IMG/VR virus record: IMGVR_UViG_3300031772_000271
Coordinates: 1 to 24,650 of that record
DNA from: a virus
DNA length: 24,650 nt
Direction: 5' to 3' (one strand)
Each line of letters starts with the position of its first letter. Position 1 is the first letter of the stretch. A model generated the notes under the pieces. It did no database searches. It saw only the letters and a list, made by a program, of their open reading frames with translations, and was not told where the DNA came from. Position numbers and translations under genes: made by a program. This document shows positions 8,718 to 15,527 of this stretch, in pieces.

Positions 8718-10510
8718 TGAGTTGCCCCCATTTGCTCACGGGGAGTTGGAATAGCACCCATTTCTGGTGATCCTCTACCCCTGGTTCTCAAAGCGTCCTC
8801 CATCACACCCATGCCTTCACCCGTCTGATTAGGCGGTTGGCTTCGCATACTCTGGTTTCCCCGCTTGTTTCCAAGCTCTTTTGCCATATTCTCAATCTTG
8901 GTAATTTGATCGAGTTGCTCCTGCATACCCAACCGTTTCATTGCATCCTTGGCAATAACTTCCCTGAGCAGTGGGTCTTTCATGGCCTCCTCTGCAGCTT
9001 GCTGGGCTATCTCATCCTCAGCCTGTTTCTCAGAGTAGTCGTGATAATCCAATAGTTCCGTCTTGTGACTGATAGAACCGCCTTGCCTGAGAGCCTTCCC
9101 GAGAGACTTACGAACATCGGTAGCCTCGGGTGGTTCAGCCAGTAATGTGACGGTGCAGTCATAGTATCCCTTGATATCAGCAGGCTTTACTTCCTGAAAG
9201 ACCTTCCCGTCCTCAGATGCCATATTCTTGATCTGTACTGGGAAGTCATAAACCTGTTCGATGATCCGAGAACCCATGCCCATACTAACACTCAGGGCAG
9301 TCTCCAGATTCTGAAAAGCGTCCTTATAGGTGCTCTTGGCACTAGACATTAAATCTTCCTGGAAAGACCCACTGTAAACACCAGGAACCTTAACTCCGCC
9401 CAGGACGGCGGGCGGACTGGCCATATTCTGTATCATTCCCCACTCCTGGAATAGACCCTGGGGCGGACTTTCGCCCGTAACGACCTCGATTTCCATTTGG
9501 CCTGGAATCTCTATCAGGATCACATCAGGATCGGTGGGAATCTTATTGTCAGGATAGTATTGCTTGATTAGTTCTGGATTACCCTTGAGCTTGTACTTAA
9601 GCCAGGCATAGCGAGCATTGATAACGTCAATCATGGATAGCATTCTGGATTCCATCTTGAGGATATCCTGCTTGCCGTACAGTAAAGACCTGTACTCATA
9701 CTCGGGTTTCCCTTCATAGCTGGTCTGCCCTGCGCCTGAATCAAAGTGCACATAGGGCACAAACCCAAAGATATTCGGCTGAACCTCTCCCTGCAGAACT
9801 GGGATATTATCAAGCAGGAAGCATCGCCAGAAGGCGTCATAGTAACTTACCCAGGAAACAGGCTGGGTCGGCTTCTTGTCCGTTGTCCAGTTCCAGCCGT
9901 TCTTCCTGCTTAAGGCCACTGCCTCTGCAGCAGTGATAGGAAACTTCTCAAACACGTCCGCGGGCACAAGCCCGTCATGCGCGGGAGAACAAAAGACATT
10001 GATGGGGTCAGGAGATGAGTGATATAACGGGAAATGGAATAACCGCTTCTCATTATATTCCTTCCGTTCCTCGTCCGAAAGGTTCGTAATCGGTTTACCG
10101 TTATAACTCCCGAAGTAGAGGTCATCCATATTGACCCTCAAGAAGCCCTCGCCACGAAGTAGAACCTTCTTGGCGCAGTTCTTGATGACCTTGATATCCT
10201 TGTGCATCCAGAAGTTATAGAAGGTCTCAACGACCCCCGCCTGCTTTCTGGCCTCATCACTATCCCTGCGGGGAACTACCCTCGCCATGGGATTATCAAG
10301 CGTGAAATGAGTTACGCCGACATCAATCCAATCCCGTGCCTTGGATGACTTACGGGTAGGAAACCTTGAAGGCACATTGGCATCAAAGGTAAGCTCGTAA
10401 AACTTGTCCAACTCTATCTGCAGTTCATGGAGCTTACCATAGAAGGCCTCATATGACTTGAGTCTCTCGTTTATCTCATCCAGAGTCGGTGGTGTTTTCG
10501 TCTGTTCCAT
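8714..10510 (-). CDS. Portal protein
   Basis: 598 residues, about the usual size of portal proteins. The portal is the dodecameric ring at one capsid vertex through which DNA enters and leaves. The N-terminal helix (DEINERLKSYEAFYGKLHELQIELDKFYE) is followed by the clip/wing core. ARVVPRRDSDEARKQAGVVETFYNFW and NCAKKVLLRGEGFLRVNMDDLYFG are typical portal patterns, as is the long helix KQDILKMESRMLSMIDVINARYAWLKYKL. The C-terminal part (residues 500-598) is charged and Gln-rich. The gene lies eight bases after the large terminase gene, the classic order. The call rests on pattern and context, without a search. Confidence 0.8.
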   Translation of the reverse strand: MEQTKTPPTLDEINERLKSYEAFYGKLHELQIELDKFYELTFDANVPSRFPTRKSSKARDWIDVGVTHFTLDNPMARVVPRRDSDEARKQAGVVETFYNFWMHKDIKVIKNCAKKVLLRGEGFLRVNMDDLYFGSYNGKPITNLSDEERKEYNEKRLFHFPLYHSSPDPINVFCSPAHDGLVPADVFEKFPITAAEAVALSRKNGWNWTTDKKPTQPVSWVSYYDAFWRCFLLDNIPVLQGEVQPNIFGFVPYVHFDSGAGQTSYEGKPEYEYRSLLYGKQDILKMESRMLSMIDVINARYAWLKYKLKGNPELIKQYYPDNKIPTDPDVILIEIPGQMEIEVVTGESPPQGLFQEWGMIQNMASPPAVLGGVKVPGVYSGSFQEDLMSSAKSTYKDAFQNLETALSVSMGMGSRIIEQVYDFPVQIKNMASEDGKVFQEVKPADIKGYYDCTVTLLAEPPEATDVRKSLGKALRQGGSISHKTELLDYHDYSEKQAEDEIAQQAAEEAMKDPLLREVIAKDAMKRLGMQEQLDQITKIENMAKELGNKRGNQSMRSQPPNQTGEGMGVMEDALRTRGRGSPEMGAIPTPREQMGATQ

Positions 10511-10517
10511 ATCACTC

Positions 10518-11882
10518 CTACGTCTTTATGTACGTTTGTCGTTCAGGTGTTCCGATAAACCTAGGTAGTTGGCCACGCCTGGCCTTGATAGGCAACCCAA
10601 ACTTATTCGCCAGTAAGTATATCACCGCCTTACAAGCGTGATCATTCTTCGCTAATGGTTGCCCCGTGAGTTTGTCCCTGATCCATATTCCTCCGCCTTC
10701 CACGGGTGATTTCCCTCCACCCAATTCTGATATCCACCCTCTACACTTGGGGTCTATATAGAAAGTCGGCTTTCCTGTCTCGGGATGAATCTTCAGGTGC
10801 GTTCTGAGTAGCTCGATTCCGTCCTCGATATTTACCTTCTTCGAGACAAGGCTAACCCCAGCATCAATGAGCCATGTTTCCGTAGGGGAAGCCATGCCCT
10901 GGTGCTGTGTACCTGCTATATCAATTGCCCCACCAATGACCGCATCCCACCATTCTCTTTTCTTGCAGATATAGATAATGTCCTTGGTGACATGTCCCTG
11001 TATGTAAACCTCATCTATTGCAGCGAATCCATCGCCTTGCTTCTGGATGACCTCAACGGCATAAGCGCCATGGTATCCTGGGTCAATGGCCAATTCAACG
11101 GCAGTATTCCTGTCAAACGGGCACTCCTTGACATGGTACGCATTAACAAACTCAGGTATAGTTCTGTCTGCCCTGGGACTCGGTTCTCCCCCGAATCGTT
11201 CCCTGAACCGATCCTTCGGCATTGACGCTTCAAGCTTTTGAAGCTCAGGATCATTTCGGCCTAACGGGAAGATTACCGTGTTTGACCAGGTAGGCAGGGA
11301 GAATGATCTGAGTTCAAGCAGGTTAAACCCTTGCCCGAGTTCATAGAGTTCTCGATACCAACCAACATAATCCTCCTCCTCAAATGTTCCTGCTGCAGAC
11401 AGCCAGCCCCGTTTCTCAGCCAACCGTCCCCTAGACCGCAGGAAGATTTCATAGGCAAGCTGGGCAGCCTCGCACAGAAGGATTGCATCGGGCGCTGTGG
11501 TAGCTATCTTCTCAGGGTACTTGGCTGACTTTGTGACTATCCGCGTCCCGTCTTTGAGTGCCATGAGTCCAGGGTCAATGTTCTTCGTAAGCTCCTGGAT
11601 TATCTCCAGCTTACCAAAATCAAGTGCAAGATGCTCCCATTCACCACGGCAGGCTTCGTAATCATCTCCGAGTAACCAGAATAACCCAGGTCGCTTGTTT
11701 GGGAGATTATCAACCCACCAGTGTCCTTCGAGTTCTTCTGCGTTAGTCTTCGACTTTCCAGCCCGTTCCCCGCCAGCTATGAGCTTGTTTCGGCTTGTGT
11801 CCAGGTGAATAACCAACTCGGCCTCAGTCGGTTTGTACCCTGTAAGCCTCCACAACTCTTGCAATTGATCCTGGTAAGCCAT
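10518..11882 (-). CDS. Terminase large subunit
   Basis: 454 residues. This is the ATP-driven motor and nuclease that packages DNA into proheads. Walker A is GGERAGKS (37-44). Walker B with the catalytic Glu is ILLCEA (134-139). The coupling motif is SAAGTFEEED (about 162-171). The C-terminal RNase H-like nuclease has its acidic triad at D267 (ELAIDPGYHGAYA), D321 (GGAIDIAGTQHQ) and D414 (KNDHACKAVIYLLANKFG). All key residues are present, so it should be active. The ribosome site is AGGA, eight bases before ATG. The small terminase is not adjacent but about 2.1 kb away, which is unusual. Confidence 0.92.
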   Translation of the reverse strand: MAYQDQLQELWRLTGYKPTEAELVIHLDTSRNKLIAGGERAGKSKTNAEELEGHWWVDNLPNKRPGLFWLLGDDYEACRGEWEHLALDFGKLEIIQELTKNIDPGLMALKDGTRIVTKSAKYPEKIATTAPDAILLCEAAQLAYEIFLRSRGRLAEKRGWLSAAGTFEEEDYVGWYRELYELGQGFNLLELRSFSLPTWSNTVIFPLGRNDPELQKLEASMPKDRFRERFGGEPSPRADRTIPEFVNAYHVKECPFDRNTAVELAIDPGYHGAYAVEVIQKQGDGFAAIDEVYIQGHVTKDIIYICKKREWWDAVIGGAIDIAGTQHQGMASPTETWLIDAGVSLVSKKVNIEDGIELLRTHLKIHPETGKPTFYIDPKCRGWISELGGGKSPVEGGGIWIRDKLTGQPLAKNDHACKAVIYLLANKFGLPIKARRGQLPRFIGTPERQTYIKT

Positions 11883-11891
11883 GAGATAATC

Positions 11892-12245
11892 CTACGGGAT
11901 TAACTTCAATAGTTTATTAACCAGTTCTTCGGTAGCAGCATTTATCTCTACCTCCGTTATGTGCCTTTCGCCAGCATCTTCCGCTAACCTGCCTACCAAC
12001 AGGTGGAGCGCTTCATGTTTGGCGCACTTCAGGGGGTCGAAACACTTGGCATCGTCTTCCTCTATATCATTGGCCATCCGTACACATGCCGTCATCAAAT
12101 CCTGGTGAATCCGAATGTCGGCATAACAGCCATCCAAGGGCGCTTGTATGAAGTAGACATTGTATCCCTCACACCCAAAGGCCTTCTGCCAGCGTTCAAA
12201 TTCCTGCTTAAAGATATCGAACTGGGCATCTGTCGCGATGGTCAT
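11892..12245 (-). CDS. HExxH zincin-like protein
   Basis: 117 residues with GGAGAG upstream of ATG. HEALH at 77-81 (KHEALHLLVGRL) is the zincin HExxH metal-binding motif, and the following helix carries Glu residues near 106-107 (INAATEELV) that could be the third ligand. The length is that of a minimal zincin domain. Metallopeptidase-fold proteins of this size are found beside phage terminase genes, with unknown targets. The protein may be a peptidase or only a metal-binding scaffold. It is the first gene of the packaging block, nine bases before large terminase. The motif is seen directly. Activity is inferred. Confidence 0.7.
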   Translation of the reverse strand: MTIATDAQFDIFKQEFERWQKAFGCEGYNVYFIQAPLDGCYADIRIHQDLMTACVRMANDIEEDDAKCFDPLKCAKHEALHLLVGRLAEDAGERHITEVEINAATEELVNKLLKLIP

Positions 12246-12781
12246 ATCTTCTCTCCGTTGTTTAGTGCGCCGTAAACACCATGTCCCCTGGGAAGAACCG
12301 CACTAGGTTCAAGGTCTTCACCCATCCCCCGTGTCTTCTCTCCCAAGTATGTGAGCCTCTGCAGTAGTTCCATATATCATTGTAGATAGTTATGGCTCTA
12401 CAACCCACTCGTTTGCTCTCACAGAATTAGCCTGAGCAACTGACTCATCGCCAGCCCGAGCGTTCCATTAACCCTGCATAGCGGTTTATTCTGGCACAGA
12501 GAACACGATATTTACTTGTTAATCTGCGGTACTATTTACTGCACTTGCAGTGTTAAATACTTAGTGGGGAGGGCTGGCTTACGTTTATCCCATTCTCCCT
12601 ATGTTTCAGAGGCTTCACTTTCGCCTTGCTGCCCTCCCCTGCCAGGCTCAATCCCCCATGCTGACCCATTCGAGTCATCGCTGTTGGGTTTAGCCTGAAA
12701 TCTGGGAAACAACCCTGCGGGAATCCAGACCCATAGGATAGTCCCCCATCATGATACCACTGACAATCATCTCAAGAAACC
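12246..12781. other. Gene-poor region of about 540 bp
   Basis: No convincing gene on either strand. The minus strand holds a 41-codon ORF at 12553-12678 (MTRMGQHGGLSLAGEGSKAK...) with no ribosome site. A perfect short palindrome ACTGCA-CT-TGCAGT lies at about 12539-12552 in an AT-rich stretch. No tRNA fold, rRNA or clear promoter was found. All three minus-strand frames stay open for long stretches at 12600-12760, which may be decayed coding sequence or a long leader for the late module. Confidence 0.5.
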
Positions 12782-12979
12782 TCAAGAGTGGGACTGGGTG
12801 TTGAGCCTAGGCCTCCGTTGTACTGGGGCGGGGTGCTTCTGTTGCAATACCCCATGTCGTTGAAGTTTCTTTAACTCACTCTCCCGAACAAGCTTTGTCC
12901 CCTGGTGGCCGACGACGAGAAGGCCATGGGGAGTAATCTTGATCGGGTTGACTGCTATAAACGGGTTTGTGTTCTTCAT
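12782..12979 (-). CDS. Small hypothetical protein, coupled to membrane protein gene
   Basis: 65 residues starting MKNTNPFIAVNPIKITPHGL. Its ATG at 12979 overlaps the stop of the upstream gene as ATGA, which supports it as real and translationally coupled. A short beta-like N-terminus (IAVNPIKITPHGLLVVGH) is followed by a very basic, Gln/Pro/Arg-rich tail (KKLQRHGVLQQKHPAPVQRRPRLNTQ). No membrane segment, no cysteines. I do not recognise the family. It is the last gene of the four-gene small cluster. Confidence 0.5.
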   Translation of the reverse strand: MKNTNPFIAVNPIKITPHGLLVVGHQGTKLVRESELKKLQRHGVLQQKHPAPVQRRPRLNTQSHS

Positions 12980-13209
12980 TTTGCATCCTTTATCTTAGCC
13001 CAGACCCACCAAGTTATTAGTACCCCAATCGTGGAGAATGCGATGAGCAGCGCCATCGAACCCATAAATACGGTTGACAGCCCTCCCTTGTCGTAGGCTA
13101 ACGCCACGTAAAAAGCCAACGGGGTCGAGATGGCCACCAGCAGCACATCCACCGACTTGATCAGTAGCCACTTGCGAGCTTGCCCGTCTTTCGGTAAGCG
13201 GAGGTTCAT
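12976..13209 (-). CDS. Small two-span membrane protein, holin-like
   Basis: 77 residues, ATG at 13209 with GAGGAG eight bases upstream. Two hydrophobic helices are visible, about residues 17-37 (LIKSVDVLLVAISTPLAFYVALAY) and 46-70 (STVFMGSMALLIAFSTIGVLITWWVWAKI), with a charged N-terminus and Lys-rich C-terminus. This is the size and layout of class II holins. No endolysin lies beside it, so the lysis role is only a suggestion. The next gene starts in its stop codon. Confidence 0.6.
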   Translation of the reverse strand: MNLRLPKDGQARKWLLIKSVDVLLVAISTPLAFYVALAYDKGGLSTVFMGSMALLIAFSTIGVLITWWVWAKIKDAK

Positions 13210-13221
13210 CGCTCACTCCTC

Positions 13222-13356
13222 TCATGGCACACATACCTCGCACGGTGGCACGGTTGGATGCGCTAAACCCCAACAGACCAGCACGATCAGCGCTACCGTG
13301 AGCGCTCCGAACACCAGCGCTGGCGCTAGGATTCTCCAGTCTACTTTCCGTTCCAT
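13222..13356 (-). CDS. Small single-span membrane protein
   Basis: 44 residues from ATG at 13356, with GAGG eight bases upstream. A charged start (MERKVDWR) precedes one hydrophobic helix at about 9-32 (ILAPALVFGALTVALIVLVCWGLA), then a short Pro/Cys tail (HPTVPPCEVCVP). The topology is probably N-in with the C-terminus outside the membrane. The two cysteines in CEVC could form a disulphide or anchor. It overlaps the upstream small ORF by 16 bases and is followed at 12 bases by the holin-like gene. Confidence 0.55.
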   Translation of the reverse strand: MERKVDWRILAPALVFGALTVALIVLVCWGLAHPTVPPCEVCVP

Positions 13357-13487
13357 ATTCGCCTCGCTACAGCCTTGACCAGGCGCACCACGATCTTGAC
13401 CACGGGGCTTACGTCCACGTTCAACGTGGTCGTGATCACGGGGCTCACTGTCACTTTCGACCTTACCACAATCTTGACTTTTGCCAT
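13341..13487 (-). CDS. Possible small Val/Lys-rich protein
   Basis: 48 residues from the internal ATG at 13487 (MAKVKIVVRSKVTVSPVITT). The sequence alternates Val with Lys/Arg/Thr, suggesting beta strands, and ends basic (KIVVRLVKAVARRIWNGK). The frame opens further upstream to 13580, but that part looks non-coding and lacks a ribosome site. The site before 13487 is also weak, since GGAAG fits better with another ATG four bases earlier. It is the first possible gene after the promoter at 13622-13649. Real but uncertain. Confidence 0.35.
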   Translation of the reverse strand: MAKVKIVVRSKVTVSPVITTTLNVDVSPVVKIVVRLVKAVARRIWNGK

Positions 13488-13503
13488 TGCATTATGTAAA
13501 CTT

Positions 13504-13520
13504 CCAAATCTTCGATTTGG
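13504..13520. promoter_or_regulatory. 17-bp palindrome upstream of the small membrane gene cluster
   Basis: CCAAATC (13504-13510) and GATTTGG (13514-13520) form a perfect seven-base stem with a three-base loop. It lies in the leader between the promoter at 13622-13649 and the first possible gene. It may be an operator, a leader hairpin that controls translation, or a weak attenuator. No T-run follows on the minus strand. Confidence 0.5.
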
Positions 13521-13621
13521 TCTGGCAGGGATACCTATACTCTCCCAGTGCGCATGGCCTTGCGATTGGGCGATGGGCATGACTTATTCACGCAAGAACC
13601 TTTCTCAGACCACATAGTGTT

Positions 13622-13657
13622 AGTATAACACAATCAATCAAGACTCCAATACCTCAT
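13622..13657 (-). promoter_or_regulatory. Minus-strand promoter for the 13487-12782 genes
   Basis: On the minus strand a -35 TTGGAG (13644-13649), a 16-base spacer and a -10 TATACT (13622-13627) are preceded by an extended TG. The 14 bases from 13644 to 13657 (ATGAGGTATTGGAG) match 13 of 14 bases of the promoter at 19339-19374. The shared block suggests a common regulator or a phage-specific promoter class. Confidence 0.6.
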
Positions 13658-13747
13658 GAACCATCACCAAGGGGTATCTTGGGCATTGGTAACTATTCTT
13701 ATAGAGTCTTTCACCAGATGGTGAATCACGATGGGATAAGTGAAAGC

Positions 13748-13907
13748 GTGACAAAGCGTGACATCGTAGCACGAGTGAGCGTGACAAAGCGTGACAAAGC
13801 TAATAGCTTCAACCGTGACAGAATGTGACAAAGCTACTACGTTCAAACGTGACAAGTGTGACAAACCCTGTCACGCTATTGTCACACGGTTGTCACATCC
13901 CTGTCAC
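13748..13907. repeat. Iteron-like array of GTGACA / TGTCAC sites
   Basis: Eight GTGACA sites on the plus strand start at 13748, 13758, 13781, 13791, 13815, 13825, 13849 and 13858. Four inverted TGTCAC sites start at 13869, 13880, 13891 and 13902. Many direct copies are paired at 9-10 base spacing and several carry the longer form GCGTGACAAAGC. The spacing is near one helical turn, as in iterons bound by replication initiators or partition-type proteins. No open frame of normal composition fits here. Replication origin, packaging site and operator array are all possible. Confidence 0.85.
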
Positions 13908-13931
13908 GCTCTGATCCTACCAGGCAATCAC

Positions 13932-13984
13932 TCTATATAATATATATATAATAGTTACTAAGTACTAAGTACTAAGTACTGAGT
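13932..13984. repeat. AT-rich tract with ACTAAGT heptamer repeats
   Basis: The tract at 13932-13952 consists almost only of alternating T and A. It is followed by three perfect ACTAAGT heptamers (13957, 13964, 13971) and a fourth imperfect copy ACTGAGT (13978-13984). Next to the iteron-like array it has the look of a DNA unwinding element. It ends a few bases from the stop codon of the small terminase gene. Confidence 0.75.
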
Positions 13985-13989
13985 TACTA

Positions 13990-14541
13990 TCACTCTATAA
14001 TCCCTTCACTGGCCTTTAAGGTACTACGCGCGCGCCCGCGCGGAGTAACAGCCTCAGTCAGTAGCGGAGTAGTCACTACAGTGATTGATCCTTGCTTCAT
14101 TTGTGCAAGCTCCTGTGATCGTGCCCGTAACTCCTCAATAAGCTTAGATGGTGTAACCTCTATCTCCATGCGCCTACCAAAGTGGGCAGGGTCTTTACGC
14201 TCAAGCATCCAGGCAGCAGCTTGCCATGAGCCTGGTAACTTACTCTTGGCAGCAGTAACTATAATAGCTATGAGAGCACGTTCACCTTCAGCTTCAGCTT
14301 TTTTTGTTGCGAGGACGAAGTTGCCGTGAAAGGTATCCAGGCCGAGTTCAATATCGGCTTCGCCTCGCTTGACGTAGTTATAATAAGTCTTTTCATTCAT
14401 ACCACTTGCTAAGCAAGCAGTCTTTATATAATTCCCATCAGAGATACTCTTACAGAGGAGGTCGAGACGTGCGGGTGAAATTCGTCTACGCAATCCCCGC
14501 TGGTCTACTTTCCCGTTTTTCTTCTTTACACCTTTTGGCAT
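13990..14541 (-). CDS. Terminase small subunit
   Basis: 183 residues, ribosome site AAAGGA before ATG at 14541. The small terminase recognises the packaging site and regulates the large subunit. After a basic N-terminus, residues 24-58 form a helix-turn-helix (LDLLCKSISDGNYIKTACLASGMNEKTYYNYVKRG). Residues 109-124 (AAAWMLERKDPAHFGRR) carry the Trp-x-Leu-Glu-Arg...Phe/Trp-Gly-Arg-Arg pattern typical of this family. The C-terminal third is less conserved. The gene lies directly beside the iteron-like block, which could be its binding site, and is separated from the large subunit. Its 3' end holds a GC-alternating stretch (14027-14043). Confidence 0.8.
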   Translation of the reverse strand: MPKGVKKKNGKVDQRGLRRRISPARLDLLCKSISDGNYIKTACLASGMNEKTYYNYVKRGEADIELGLDTFHGNFVLATKKAEAEGERALIAIIVTAAKSKLPGSWQAAAWMLERKDPAHFGRRMEIEVTPSKLIEELRARSQELAQMKQGSITVVTTPLLTEAVTPRGRARSTLKASEGIIE

Positions 14542-14602
14542 GTTACTATCCTTTTCAGCTTCAAAAACATTCGTGATTTAGCATAGCTGTTTACTCGTGA
14601 AG

Positions 14603-14651
14603 CTTACGAATAAACTGCCCATTGACAAACTTTAGTGCCCTGTGCCATACT
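14603..14651 (+). promoter_or_regulatory. Early plus-strand promoter with shared upstream element
   Basis: TTGACA (14622-14627) is followed by an 18-base spacer and CATACT (14646-14651) with an extended TG. The element CTTACGAATAAACT (14603-14616) lies upstream and matches 13 of 14 bases at 20213-20226. Half-site-like copies ATTCGTGA, ACTCGTGA and inverted TTACGAAT occur in the 50 bases before it, and the 14596-14611 area is a near-palindrome around AAGCTT. It drives the 14695-17842 block. A repressor site is plausible. Confidence 0.7.
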
Positions 14652-14694
14652 GGTAGGGCATCGTAAAATACGAGTAGAAAGGGAGAAATTGAAT

Positions 14695-14934
14695 ATGGCA
14701 AGGTATGGTAAGAGTGCATCGGGAAACCCGCTGACAAGCTATGTCAACATGTTCCAGACTCCAGAGGAACGCAGGGGCAAGTACGCCTACTTGCGTTCTA
14801 TAGGAGTAAGCATCACCTGGGCACGATCTGTACGTGACTGGCGATGGACTAAAATCAATCTCTATGTCGGCTGTCTCATCGCCGAGGGCTTCTGCCCAGA
14901 TAAATGCGATCTGGGAAAGCGGGTGACTATATGA
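14695..14934 (+). CDS. First early protein, unknown function
   Basis: 79 residues. ATG at 14695 has GGGAG about nine bases upstream; the frame could start earlier but that part overlaps the promoter. The sequence (MARYGKSASGNPLTSYVNMF, then PEERRGKYAYLRSIGVSITWARSVRDWRWTKI) is basic, with helices that could bind DNA. Two cysteines near the end (FCPDKC). The HTH-like middle part suggests a regulator or nucleic acid contact, but no family is recognised. It overlaps the next start as ATGA. Confidence 0.65.
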   Translation: MARYGKSASGNPLTSYVNMFQTPEERRGKYAYLRSIGVSITWARSVRDWRWTKINLYVGCLIAEGFCPDKCDLGKRVTI

Positions 14935-15446
14935 TAACATCTCATGTGAACAACTGGTACACTGGCAGTCATGATGCTATCGCCCGCACATATGCGCATG
15001 ATACCGCGCTCATGTGTGCTTTGCTTGCGCTCACATCACCAAACACGACTATTGCGGGCAATGCTACCCTGGCCAAGAAAGCCTACAATCAGATCAAATC
15101 ACATGGGAAGGTTTTGCGATCTGGATATATCAAGACCCACTATACGGGCATAACTCGATACCTGGAAACAGGTGAAATACGAGGGAGGAAAGTCAGGGCT
15201 TTTTTCTCATGCTTGACTGATCCTCAGTCTCAGACTGTGCCTGTTGACATCTGGATGATGAGGCACTATGGGCACACGAGCGACACCCCATCCAGTCGTC
15301 AATACGATGAGATTGAAGCCGACATCACCGCTCAGGCGCTGGCGCGGGGCATGTACCCGCGCGATTATCAGGCTCAATTGTGGCTCGAAATACGAGGAAA
15401 GAACGAGTCATATGCGAAATACTTTATGCAAGGGAGGTTATTATAG
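14931..15446 (+). CDS. HhH-GPD-like (DNA glycosylase-fold) protein
   Basis: 171 residues from ATG at 14931, coupled to the upstream stop as ATGA. The layout follows a phage family with a helix-hairpin-helix, glycosylase-like fold (DUF7178 type, from memory). It contains ALLALTSPNTTIAGNATLAKKA (29-50), GRKVRAFFSCLTDPQSQTVPVDIWMMRHYG (85-114) with an Asp at 106 in the place of the HhH-GPD catalytic Asp, and YQAQLWLEIR near the end. A function in DNA repair or base modification is possible. The weak point is that the match is by pattern and the exact family name needs a search. Confidence 0.6.
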   Translation: MITSHVNNWYTGSHDAIARTYAHDTALMCALLALTSPNTTIAGNATLAKKAYNQIKSHGKVLRSGYIKTHYTGITRYLETGEIRGRKVRAFFSCLTDPQSQTVPVDIWMMRHYGHTSDTPSSRQYDEIEADITAQALARGMYPRDYQAQLWLEIRGKNESYAKYFMQGRLL

Positions 15447-15527
15447 GTGCAAATCAACGTAAACACGAGAAGGGCGCCCATAAGTCCTGACCCTATTAGG
15501 GCAGGCAGGGAGAAAGGAGTAAAATGA
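15447..15527 (+). CDS. 26-residue leader-like ORF
   Basis: GTG at 15447 has a perfect GGAGG nine bases upstream. The product is about MQINVNTRRAPISPDPIRAGREKGVK, basic and hydrophilic. Its stop TGA overlaps the ATG of the next gene (ATGA), which suggests translational coupling. It could be a leader peptide, or the ribosome site may only look like one because of the upstream gene's last codons. The ISP codons fall in the CATAAGTCCTGA direct repeat. Confidence 0.4.
   Translation: MQINVNTRRAPISPDPIRAGREKGVK
15479..15490. repeat. Leader direct repeat, copy 1 (CATAAGTCCTGA)
   Basis: Identical 12-base copy lies at 16193-16204. Both copies are followed by an about 30-35 base leader, with a CTAT(T/C)AG block and AAGGAG, that ends in an ATG. 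The pair flanks the Ala-repeat gene, as if the leader had been duplicated together with that gene. Confidence 0.7.

Noticed and set aside
12553-12678. 41-codon minus-strand ORF
   Set aside because: No ribosome site and no coupling to neighbours; kept only as a note under the gene-poor region.
12246-12781. tRNA gene in the gene-poor region
   Set aside because: No acceptor stem or T-loop pattern could be seen on either strand.
13395-13440. Short inverted repeat CCACGTT/AACGTGG
   Set aside because: Lies inside a possible small gene and lacks a T-run, so it is not supported as a terminator.
13664-13864. 66-codon minus-strand ORF
   Set aside because: It runs through the iteron-like repeats; the protein is a side effect of repeated TGTCAC (Ser/Cys/His-rich), with no ribosome site.
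13748-13907. CRISPR array
   Set aside because: Repeats are six bases and about 10 bp apart with both orientations; no spacers of 25-40 bases and no cas genes.
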